Shown here piece by piece: positions 1 through 5,566 of a stretch of 5,566 nucleotides of DNA. Made by a program: the position numbers and the translations under genes. The stretch spans positions 1 to 5,566 of the forward strand of contig SLHT01000138.1 in NCBI GenBank assembly GCA_007136055.1. Direction: 5' to 3'. Below the pieces are notes generated by a model that was not told the origin of the DNA, searched no databases, and worked only from the letters and a program-made list of their open reading frames with translations. Position 1 is the first letter of the stretch. Each line of letters begins with the position of its first letter. This DNA comes from Syntrophomonadaceae bacterium (lineage in GTDB: Bacteria > Bacillota > Dethiobacteria > DTU022).

Positions 1-361
1 ATATCACCTCGATGCTCTCTATCAGGAATTCATTGCCCGAAATTAACTTAATTTTTGCACTGCTGCAACCGGGGCATAAAATACTATCCTGCCTGATATC
101 TCCTTTAAAATTATTCGCACACTCCATACACTCAAATGCTGCCGGAGTTCTCTTTATAATTATCTTTCCTCCCTCGGCAACCGTTCCGTGGCTAAGATAA
201 TCGAAATAGCGCTGCATCCACTCTTCTGTAAAATCACGCAGTTCCCCCACCTGCAAGTAAATACTCACAATCCGGCAAGCCTGACTCTCTTCCGCATACT
301 TCAAAACTACTTTTAAAACTCCCTCAGTAACTGCTAGCTCATGAATGGCCTGAACCCTCAT
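1..361 (-). CDS. hypA: HypA, hydrogenase nickel-incorporation protein (C-terminus cut by window edge)
   Basis: HypA is a small cytoplasmic zinc-containing metallochaperone that, with HypB, delivers Ni(II) to the large subunit of [NiFe]-hydrogenase during maturation. Translating the minus strand from the edge gives one open frame with the family pattern: an I-H-E-L-A N-terminus, the V-G-E-L segment, G-T-V-A-E-G, then two CxxC pairs forming the structural Zn site, and a closing S-G-N-E-F-L-I-E-S-I-E-V. Numbered from the codon before His-Glu-Leu (ATT, 346-344), the cysteines are 73, 76, 91 and 94, the register I recall for characterised HypA proteins of about 116 aa, so only the last few residues are missing. 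The only in-frame ATG is at 361-359; it adds five residues ahead of the conserved start and has no Shine-Dalgarno. I use it as the outer boundary but favour ATT at 346 (see finding). The gene begins about 35-50 nt after the cyclophilin stop; hypB is not visible. Confidence 0.9.
   Translation of the reverse strand, partial: MRVQAIHELAVTEGVLKVVLKYAEESQACRIVSIYLQVGELRDFTEEWMQRYFDYLSHGTVAEGGKIIIKRTPAAFECMECANNFKGDIRQDSILCPGCSSAKIKLISGNEFLIESIEVI
355..359 (-). promoter_or_regulatory. Shine-Dalgarno GAGGG that decides the hypA start
   Basis: On the minus strand GAGGG lies 8 nt before the ATT codon at 346-344, which encodes the family-conserved first position before His-Glu-Leu. The same bases overlap the alternative ATG (361-359), so they cannot serve as that ATG's own ribosome binding site. 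No purine-rich SD is seen upstream of that ATG. The spacing is seen directly; use of the ATT codon is inferred. Confidence 0.5.
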
Positions 362-394
362 TTCATGACAGGTGGGTGGCAGACTGTGCCTGCT

Positions 395-1084
395 CTAAAG
401 TTTATCGGGAGAAGGGTAATCCACACCGAACGTTTCAATAATGATACTTTCTATTCTTTGATCTTCAAGAGGTTTGTCGTTTTGATTGCGATCTACATTA
501 ACGATTCTGTCAACTGCTTCCATACCCTCAGTGACTCTTCCGAAGGCTGCATATTGCCCATCAAGTTGAGGAGCGTCAGCTACCATGATAAAAAATTGCG
601 AACCGGCCGAATCGGGGTGATTTGAACGGGCCATTGATATCACTCCCCCTATGTGGCGAAGGTGGTTTTCATAGCCATTCTCCGAAAACTCTCCCCTGAT
701 ATTGTAACCCGGGCCACCGGTGCCCTGCCCCTGGGGACAGCCACCCTGGATCATGAAAACGGGTATCACACGGTGAAAAATAAGACCATCGTAAAAACCC
801 TCTGAGGCAAGCGCAATAAAATTCTTTACTGTATTCGGTGCACTGACAGGGTCAAGTTCGATCTTGATCAGGTCACCGTTACCCATTGCAATCGTTGCAA
901 CCGGTTTAGCCACAGCGCTGTAGTCGTCTCCTGTGCTTTCTTCTGCGGTTTTGTCTCCAGCTATGGTTATCGCACCGATGATCGCCAGACTCACAGCCAG
1001 TATGCAAGCCAGGTAAAACAGCAGTCTATTAGGACCTTTAATTACAGGCTTTTTCTTTTTTTTATAAGTTTCCTTTTTTCCCAT
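395..1084 (-). CDS. Membrane-anchored cyclophilin-type peptidyl-prolyl cis-trans isomerase
   Basis: Catalyses cis-trans isomerisation of Xaa-Pro bonds as a protein-folding helper. The 229-aa product has a very basic N-terminus (residues 1-20, with a Lys run), one hydrophobic helix at about 21-42 and a polar linker to about 60, followed by a single cyclophilin domain. Family motifs are F-H-R-V-I-P-V-F-M-I-Q-G-G at 103-115 (catalytic Arg105, Phe110, Gln113), G-V-I-S-M-A-R at 147-153, D-S-A-G-S-Q-F-F at 158-165 and L-D-G-Q-Y-A-A-F-G at 174-182. The position of the cyclosporin-binding Trp of human CypA is Gln173, and CypA His126 is Tyr178. The helix reads as an uncleaved signal anchor: Cys27 is preceded by Y-L-A, a poor lipobox. 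I chose ATG 1084 because GGGAG (1092-1096) sits 7 nt upstream; an in-frame ATG at 1135 would add 17 residues without a good SD. The stop is TAG. The client protein is unknown. Confidence 0.93.
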   Translation of the reverse strand: MGKKETYKKKKKPVIKGPNRLLFYLACILAVSLAIIGAITIAGDKTAEESTGDDYSAVAKPVATIAMGNGDLIKIELDPVSAPNTVKNFIALASEGFYDGLIFHRVIPVFMIQGGCPQGQGTGGPGYNIRGEFSENGYENHLRHIGGVISMARSNHPDSAGSQFFIMVADAPQLDGQYAAFGRVTEGMEAVDRIVNVDRNQNDKPLEDQRIESIIIETFGVDYPSPDKL

Positions 1085-1262
1085 TATATCACTCCCACTT
1101 TTTTTATCGTTTTGCAATATTCGTAGAAACATCATCCAACTAAAACTAATCGATTTAAGAACCCACCGTTAAATAACTCTCGTTTAGGTGACCAATTTGC
1201 ATTGTAGCTGAAAACCTTTCCCGCTGGTCGCCCTGTTCTGCCATAACCCTTTTAACGATCAC

Positions 1263-3695
1263 TTAGCCCTCGCTGTAACCCATTGCAATTAGATTGCCTC
1301 CGAGCAATCCTGCAGTTTCCGGGTCGCAAGTAGTAATGATGATCTGTTTTTGCCGGGCGAACTGATTGATCAACCGGGCAGCAGCTTCTCTGCGCTCCGG
1401 GTCGAGGCTGACCAGGGGGTCGTCCATAACCAGGAACCCGGCGTCTTCACCTAGCAGGTGCTTCGCCATGGCCAGACGCAGGGCTAAAGCAACCCCTCCG
1501 GAGGTGCCGGTTGAGAGGTAGTCGACAGGCAGAGTTTTGCCCCGGCCTGATGTGATTTCGCCTGGCACGGCGCCGTCCATCAGGACGGCAGTGTAACGGT
1601 TACCGGTGACCACACTTAAGTTATGAGCGAAGGCTTCGGTTAGCGGAGCCAGGGTATCTTTGTCAAGCTCTTCTTTGAGAGCGTTGAATTCTTCTTTGAC
1701 CAGGCTTACCGCTCGGCCCCTGCTCTTAAGCCGGTTTAGTTCTTCTTCAGCCAGACGCAGGGCCTCTTCAAGGTCCTCGGTGGTTTCTTCCGGCAGTCGG
1801 CCGCGCGCTTCGGCAAGTTTTTCACGCAGCCGGACTATGGCTGTTTTTAAGCTGTCACCCTGCTCACGCATCGCTTTTAAGTCTGCAATGAAATCTTCGG
1901 TAGCAGCGTACTCTGCGGGTAGCGGTTTGAGTTGGTTCAGAGCAGTTTCGATTTCACGGACCTTACCACGGTAGTCCGAAAGAGCTTCTATAACCTTGTC
2001 GCTGCTTTCATATTTTTCTTCCCACCCGCGTAGTTTATTTTTTTCCTGTTCTATGGCGTAAATGTCTTTACCAACGGAAACTTTAAGGTTACCGATATCA
2101 TTACCGATTAGGACGGGATCGCGGACTGGTTTGTCCGGACCGAGAGCGGAGGCGGCTTTTGCGATTTCGTTGTAGCTTTCCTGCCCGAGAATACCTGTAA
2201 GTTCGCTGCGAAGCTTGCCGTACTCTGCTTCCAGCTGTTGGCGGCTGGTAAGTATTGCGCGGGCTTCTTCCGTATCTTTAACTGAAAAGGCGGAGAACCT
2301 GGCTTCAAGATCGTTTTGGACCTGCCTGTACGCAGCCATAACCTGGCTGGCGTCGCCTTCCCCGGATTGAACCTCTATGCTCCATCCGGGGCCTTCTATG
2401 TACAGGCGACCCGCTGCCTCAAGGGATGATTCTTTTTCCACCTCCAGGGTATAGGGTGCTTCAAGACCAGCGGTTACGGTCAGTCCCAGGACTTTTTCGG
2501 CGGTTATCTTACCTTTAAGTTTCATCGCTTCAAGCTTAGCCTTCAGGGTATCTTTTTCCTGCTGTTTCTTCTGCAGACAATTGTAGTCTTTCTCGTTCAG
2601 CGGTATCAACTTGGCCAGCTTTTCCTGCAAAGTGATGCTTCTTTCATGCAGGGGGCGGGCCCGCTCAAGCAGTTCTTTTTTTTGGCGGGCGGCAAGAACA
2701 GCTTCGGCTTCTTTGAGCTCATTTTCGACATCGGCAATACTTTGTTTTTCGCCTGTTATTTTCATTTCAAGGCTGCGGACCTTTTCTTCGGTAACCGGCC
2801 ACTGCTTAGCTATCGCTTTCAGCTCGGTTTCTTTAACCCGGGCTGTCTCCAACTGCGGCTCAAGCATGCTGCGCCGGCGAATATCGTCTTCTAAGACCTC
2901 CATTTCGCTTAAGCGGCTTTGCAGTTGTTCTAGATCGGCGGTTTTATCCGCCAGGTGGCGGCTTAGTTCATCTACCTCTTTTTCAACGTAACGAGCATTT
3001 TTCAGCTTTTTGCGAACGGTTTCGAAGTGGTAGTAGGCTTCGAGTATTTTGCCGACCTTCATCTTATGGGGGCTGTCAATACCGCGGCCACCGCGGGGTC
3101 CGTCCAGGTCGGGGTTCCAGTTGCTGAGCAGTTCTGCTTCCTCTTTAAGAATAGCTTTCTCCAGTTCTTCAAGGGAGACCCCTCCTGCTTCGAAGAGGGT
3201 CGCACGTAACAGGTCGGAGATGGCACCGGTGGCTTCACTGCTTTCTTTAAGTCTTTTTAAAGTGTGAATCATATCTTCCTGGCGGGCAAACAGTACATCC
3301 TCGTAGGTGCTACGTCCGAGGCGGAGAGCCTGTTGCAGGTAACGCCGGATTGTTTGGGGATCGTTAACCTCGCTGCCATCTTCTAAAAGAAGGCGTTCTT
3401 CCCGTTCGGCACCCCAGGAGCAACTGTAGCGCAGGCTATTTTTGGCTTCTATTTCGATCCAGACCCTGGCAGTATCGCCACCGGGGTAGGGCAGACATTT
3501 GCGGATAAAGTTTTTCCAGTCTTCACTGTTTTTCCTGACGTCCGGGGGAATGAAAAGGGCGGCAAAGATGGCATTAACCAGGGTGCTTTTACCGGCCTCG
3601 TTCGGGCCGAGGATAACGTTAAGACCGGGGGAAAAAGTCTGCTCCCGGTCAAAGATACCGGCAAAGGGAGTTAGTTTAACGCTTTTTATAATCAT
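1263..3695 (-). CDS. SbcC/Rad50-like coiled-coil ATPase, YhaN type, without zinc hook
   Basis: Predicted ATPase partner of the upstream nuclease, in the Mre11-Rad50/SbcCD class that tethers and processes DNA ends. Of its 810 residues, the N-terminal head carries Walker A G-P-N-E-A-G-K-S-T at 30-38 and a Q-loop-like F-A-R-Q at 136-139. Long charged coiled-coil stretches span about 215-395 and 450-690. The C-terminal head has a signature-like L-S-T-G-T-S-G-G at 727-734 followed by A-L-A-L-R-L-A, Walker B F-L-V-M-D-D-P at 754-760 and D-loop S-L-D at 763-765. True SbcC is usually about 1000 aa or more with a central CxxC zinc hook; this protein has no CxxC anywhere, and residues about 393-446 look beta-rich. 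The Asp-Asp Walker B fits the YhaN-like branch. The T-T-C-D motif at 788-791 lacks the usual switch histidine. The start overlaps the sbcD-like stop (ATGA), with SD GAGGTG 5 nt away. The fold class is secure; subfamily and substrate are inferred. Confidence 0.88.
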   Translation of the reverse strand: MIIKSVKLTPFAGIFDREQTFSPGLNVILGPNEAGKSTLVNAIFAALFIPPDVRKNSEDWKNFIRKCLPYPGGDTARVWIEIEAKNSLRYSCSWGAEREERLLLEDGSEVNDPQTIRRYLQQALRLGRSTYEDVLFARQEDMIHTLKRLKESSEATGAISDLLRATLFEAGGVSLEELEKAILKEEAELLSNWNPDLDGPRGGRGIDSPHKMKVGKILEAYYHFETVRKKLKNARYVEKEVDELSRHLADKTADLEQLQSRLSEMEVLEDDIRRRSMLEPQLETARVKETELKAIAKQWPVTEEKVRSLEMKITGEKQSIADVENELKEAEAVLAARQKKELLERARPLHERSITLQEKLAKLIPLNEKDYNCLQKKQQEKDTLKAKLEAMKLKGKITAEKVLGLTVTAGLEAPYTLEVEKESSLEAAGRLYIEGPGWSIEVQSGEGDASQVMAAYRQVQNDLEARFSAFSVKDTEEARAILTSRQQLEAEYGKLRSELTGILGQESYNEIAKAASALGPDKPVRDPVLIGNDIGNLKVSVGKDIYAIEQEKNKLRGWEEKYESSDKVIEALSDYRGKVREIETALNQLKPLPAEYAATEDFIADLKAMREQGDSLKTAIVRLREKLAEARGRLPEETTEDLEEALRLAEEELNRLKSRGRAVSLVKEEFNALKEELDKDTLAPLTEAFAHNLSVVTGNRYTAVLMDGAVPGEITSGRGKTLPVDYLSTGTSGGVALALRLAMAKHLLGEDAGFLVMDDPLVSLDPERREAAARLINQFARQKQIIITTCDPETAGLLGGNLIAMGYSEG

Positions 3696-4831
3696 TTCTT
3701 CACCTCGTCGGCCAGGCGGTAGGCCAGATGCAGAGCTTCCGGATCTCCCCGTTTTGCCAGGCGGGTCAGGAGGTGGTGGGGAAAGGAGCTTTCCGGGTAA
3801 CGAGCGGCGATTAGCTCTGGCGTTATTTCGACGGTCAGTTCACTGTCGTCTGTTTCCAGGTAGAGCAGTTGATCGCGCAGGGTATTTAAGCGGGCTCCGC
3901 GGGCGCGGAAGTCGGTATCGGAAAGTGCGCCGCACAACTTTAGTTTGATCAGGGTGCGTTCGCCTTCAGGGGCGAGCTCCTGCTGGAGGGAATCTAAGTC
4001 TGCAACGCTGTAGACCTTCTTTTCTATTTCACGAAAACGCAGCCTGCCGGTTTCGACCGCACAGCTGCTGCTGTTTTTTTTATCAGTTAGTTCTGTCAGC
4101 CATACGTAGCCGCTGTGGCGGCAGTCGAAGCCGTCAGGTTCCGGTACTCCACTTATAAGAAAAGGCTGTTGACCGGTTTCGTTACAGTCTGGATGACGGA
4201 CGTGGGTATGGCCAAGACACCAGTGTTGCATTTTAAGGGCGGAGAGTTCGGCCGTAGTCATCGGGAAGTACTGGTCTTCAAGGTCGGGCGATATACCCTG
4301 CACAGAACCATGGGCAATGCCGATATGGTGGCATGCGGAGGGGCGTTCGGAAGGAGGGTCAATCCAGCCGAGGCGGTTGGTAGAAGAGTGTTTTTTGTCA
4401 CAGGGAGCCGGATAGAGGACTGCATCAAGGCCGTAGTCTTGCAGGGGATAAGCATGCTCTTCAGTTAGCAGGATAAGTTCATCAAAAGCTTCGCTGCGCA
4501 GGGCACGCCAGAGCGGCCCGTCATGATCATAATAGTCATGGTTACCGGGCAGAAGGGCAGTACAGCCCTGAAAGCGTTCCAGGATGTTGATGGTGCGGGT
4601 GATAGTGGTTGCAGCAATGTTGGGCCGGTGGAAAAGATCTCCGGCAATAACCAAAAGCGCACACTGTTCGGTGTTAGCCAGTCCAACAATACGGGCCAGC
4701 GTATCAAAACGGGCCTCAATTAGCTGCTCGCGCACAGTTTCAGGATAACTGCGGTTTTTGAAGGTCATCCCAAGATGCAGATCTGCTGTGTGTAATATTT
4801 TCAGAGGCACTTGATTTGTTCCTTTCTTCAT
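3692..4831 (-). CDS. SbcD/Mre11-like metallophosphoesterase (exonuclease subunit), YhaO type
   Basis: Predicted Mn-dependent DNA nuclease that pairs with the ATPase encoded immediately downstream. The calcineurin-like phosphoesterase motifs appear in order: A-D-L-H-L-G at 16-21 (Asp17, His19), G-D-L-F-H at 64-68, G-N-H-D at 96-99 with the nuclease histidine 98, I-A-H-G with His174, and G-H-T-H at 207-210, so all metal ligands are present. Residues about 265-345 form a second domain like the Mre11/SbcD capping region. The last 30 residues (F-P-H-H-L-L-T-R-L-A-K-R and onward) are helical, where Mre11 proteins usually bind the Rad50 coiled-coil base. At 379 aa it is a normal size. The ATG at 4831 has only AGG at 5 nt. 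GTG at 4810 (giving V-P-L-K-I-L-H-T-A-D) has a better SD, AAAGGA (4820-4825) at 9 nt, and matches usual SbcD N-termini, so a 372-aa product is at least as likely. The stop overlaps the next start. Confidence 0.9.
   Translation of the reverse strand: MKKGTNQVPLKILHTADLHLGMTFKNRSYPETVREQLIEARFDTLARIVGLANTEQCALLVIAGDLFHRPNIAATTITRTINILERFQGCTALLPGNHDYYDHDGPLWRALRSEAFDELILLTEEHAYPLQDYGLDAVLYPAPCDKKHSSTNRLGWIDPPSERPSACHHIGIAHGSVQGISPDLEDQYFPMTTAELSALKMQHWCLGHTHVRHPDCNETGQQPFLISGVPEPDGFDCRHSGYVWLTELTDKKNSSSCAVETGRLRFREIEKKVYSVADLDSLQQELAPEGERTLIKLKLCGALSDTDFRARGARLNTLRDQLLYLETDDSELTVEITPELIAARYPESSFPHHLLTRLAKRGDPEALHLAYRLADEVKK
3701..3706 (-). promoter_or_regulatory. Shine-Dalgarno of the sbcC-like gene inside the sbcD-like 3' end
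   Basis: GAGGTG on the minus strand lies 5 nt before the ATG at 3695-3693, within the last codons of the upstream gene. Combined with the ATGA stop/start overlap, this indicates coupled translation and so near-equal supply of the two subunits. Confidence 0.7.
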
Positions 4832-4851
4832 AAAAGCCTGTTGTGCTGATC

Positions 4852-4868
4852 TTAACTGTCATAGTTCA
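4852..4868. promoter_or_regulatory. Imperfect dyad upstream of the sbcD-like gene (candidate operator)
   Basis: TTAACT-GTCAT-AGTTCA is a 6+5+6 dyad with one mismatched pair, centred about 29 bp upstream of the ATG at 4831. It does not fit the Firmicute SOS box (GAAC-N4-GTTC), because the half-site spacing is wrong. Its position between the start codon and the gap suggests an operator, but chance is a serious alternative in AT-rich DNA. Confidence 0.25.
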
Positions 4869-4914
4869 GGTGCAAATTTTCACTGACTTAAAAGATAAAA
4901 CACCGCTATATACC

Positions 4915-4923
4915 TGCTATAAT
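4915..4923 (+). promoter_or_regulatory. Possible plus-strand extended -10 promoter
   Basis: TGC-TATAAT on the plus strand is a perfect -10 hexamer with the TGn extension (TATAAT at 4918-4923). No good -35 lies 17 bp upstream (ATAAAA at 4895-4900), but extended -10 promoters can work without one. Transcription would start near 4930 and run away from the sbcD-like gene towards the 3' end of the DUF815 gene. An SD-like AGGGAG follows at 4931-4936. Confidence 0.35.
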
Positions 4924-4940
4924 CTCTGTCAGGGAGAGCA

Positions 4941-5036
4941 ATGCAGGCTAAACCCACTAAAAATAAAACCTCTGTGCCAACCCGGACTGGTTATAGCTGC
5001 AGTAATCACTTTTTTTCCGATAAAATTATTCAATAA
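4941..5036 (+). CDS. Candidate 31-aa small protein, unrecognised
   Basis: I do not recognise this ORF. It starts at an ATG with AGGGAG (4931-4936) 4 nt upstream and follows the extended -10 at 4915-4923. It ends at TAA and lies entirely in the gap between two minus-strand genes, convergent with the DUF815 gene. The predicted peptide is short, basic and polar, with Lys, Thr and Ser, one Cys and no hydrophobic helix. The order promoter, SD, ATG, stop is what a real small gene would show, but the leader would be only about 10 nt and a 32-codon ORF can arise by chance. The transcript could equally be noncoding, or antisense to the DUF815 mRNA tail. Confidence 0.25.
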   Translation: MQAKPTKNKTSVPTRTGYSCSNHFFSDKIIQ

Positions 5037-5076
5037 CTGCCCCTTAAAAAGTTCCTCATCCTTTACTGGGATTCCT

Positions 5077-5566
5077 TCAACGGCCTTCAAGACCGAGCCT
5101 GCCTTTCAGGTCATCAATAAATTGCCTGGCTGTTCTACCGGAACGGGCATTATTCCACAAGGCCCAACGCAGGGCCAGTTCATGCAGTTCCGACTGTTCC
5201 ATGGTGATGCCGCTTTTTTTGGCAATTTCTTCAACCGTTGCCAGGTATTCACATTTGCCGGGTACGGAGAAAACAAGCTTGATACCAAAACGGTCGGCCA
5301 GCGACAGTTTCTCCTGGTAGGTCTCCTGCTTGCCGACCTCATCGGGCTCTCGATCGCTAAAATACTCCCGAACCAGGTTTTTTCGATTCGATGTAGCGTA
5401 AACGAGCGCATTGTCCGGCGGCTTTTCGATGCTGCCTTCAAACAACGCTTTAAGCTCCTTATATTCGGTTTCATATTCCTCAAAGGAGAGATCGTCGATG
5501 AAGATGATAAACTTTTGGGACCGGCCGGCTATCGCTGCAATGACCTGGTGCAGGGAGTTCAGATCG
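5077..5566 (-). CDS. DUF815-family AAA ATPase (N-terminus outside window)
   Basis: This is the C-terminal 162 residues of an AAA-type ATP-binding protein; the frame is open to the right edge, so the true start and the Walker A region lie beyond 5566. Numbered from the first visible residue, Walker B is F-I-I-F-I-D-D at 19-25, followed by the family's D-L-S-F-E-E (25-30), T-E-Y-K-E-L-K-A-L-F-E-G (33-44) and sensor-1-like A-T-S-N-R at 57-61. The end carries G-R-T-A-R-Q-F-I-D-D-L at 143-153, where a sensor-2 arginine would be expected. These segments match PF05673 (DUF815), a bacterial ATPase family whose substrate is unknown to me. A TTG inside the frame (near 5445) is not the start, because conserved sequence continues upstream. 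The stop is TGA, and a 245-bp gap separates it from the sbcD-like gene, so co-transcription is possible but not shown. Confidence 0.88.
   Translation of the reverse strand, partial: DLNSLHQVIAAIAGRSQKFIIFIDDLSFEEYETEYKELKALFEGSIEKPPDNALVYATSNRKNLVREYFSDREPDEVGKQETYQEKLSLADRFGIKLVFSVPGKCEYLATVEEIAKKSGITMEQSELHELALRWALWNNARSGRTARQFIDDLKGRLGLEGR

Noticed and set aside
12..200. Plus-strand ORF at the left end (62 codons) and other plus-strand ORFs inside the large genes
   Set aside because: The minus strand of 1-361 encodes a clear HypA, and the plus-strand ORFs within 1263-4831 lie opposite conserved sbcC/sbcD-like coding sequence with low-complexity translations.
376..392. Hairpin GGCA-N5-TGCC just after the cyclophilin stop
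   Set aside because: A 4-bp stem overlapping the region before the stop, without a T run; too weak to call a terminator.
347..397. TAG read-through fusing the cyclophilin to HypA, since the two are in the same frame
   Set aside because: The frame is open between them, but nothing suggests suppression, and hypA has its own Shine-Dalgarno.
1061..1115. TATAAT overlapping the cyclophilin start codon (minus strand) with TTGCAA upstream
   Set aside because: The spacer is about 23 bp, far from 17, and the hexamer overlaps the start codon, so it would not drive this gene.
1084..1135. Longer cyclophilin start at ATG 1135
   Set aside because: No good Shine-Dalgarno there, and the internal ATG at 1084 has GGGAG at 7 nt followed by a typical basic signal-anchor N-terminus.
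4960..5076. Possible intrinsic terminator after the DUF815 gene (T-rich tracts on the minus strand)
   Set aside because: Only 4-bp stems can be drawn near the T tracts; no stable GC-rich hairpin followed by a U run.
4832..5076. LexA/SOS box upstream of the sbcD-like gene
   Set aside because: No GAAC-N4-GTTC; the nearest pair of half-sites is 7 nt apart and imperfect.
5106..5483. Overlapping 125-aa minus-strand ORF
   Set aside because: It is a frame shadow of the DUF815 ATPase, whose frame carries Walker B and sensor motifs and is open to the edge.

Overview
All four recognisable genes lie on the minus strand, so in transcription order the window reads from right to left. The order is a DUF815-family AAA ATPase (C-terminal part only, entering from the right edge), an SbcD/YhaO-like metallophosphoesterase, an SbcC/YhaN-like coiled-coil ATPase, a membrane-anchored cyclophilin, and hypA (nickel delivery to [NiFe]-hydrogenase), which runs off the left edge within a few codons of its expected end. 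The hypA copy is easy to miss because its frame has no stop inside the window.

The Shine-Dalgarno sites are strong and the base composition is moderate. The SbcD/SbcC pair is of the YhaO/YhaN type, and the DUF815 ATPase and hydrogenase maturation gene add to the picture. Together these suggest an anaerobic, H2-metabolising Firmicute of the Clostridia (Peptococcaceae/Desulfotomaculum-like). This is an inference from gene content, not a taxonomic result.

Layout: 5077-5566 is the DUF815 ATPase 3' part. 4832-5076 is a 245-bp gap holding a possible plus-strand promoter with a 31-codon ORF, and a small dyad just upstream of sbcD. 3692-4831 is sbcD-like and 1263-3695 is sbcC-like; they overlap by ATGA and so are translationally coupled. 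1085-1262 is a 178-bp gap without a convincing gene. 395-1084 is the cyclophilin, and 1-361 is hypA.

The phosphoesterase and the ATPase almost certainly form one two-subunit DNA-end-processing machine of the Mre11-Rad50 class. The ATPase is short (810 aa) and has no CxxC zinc hook; a small predicted beta-rich segment sits near the apex of the coiled coil instead. The cyclophilin is predicted to be a foldase tethered to the outer face of the membrane. HypA belongs to a separate process (nickel insertion) and may share the transcript only by position.

Most notable points: the hook-less SbcC-like protein with its apex insertion; a hypA whose family-conserved start falls on an ATT codon with a good Shine-Dalgarno, rather than on the nearby ATG; and the unexplained plus-strand extended -10 / SD / small ORF in the gap upstream of sbcD. 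I see no mobile element that I can name, no CRISPR array, no tRNA or rRNA and no clear intrinsic terminator.
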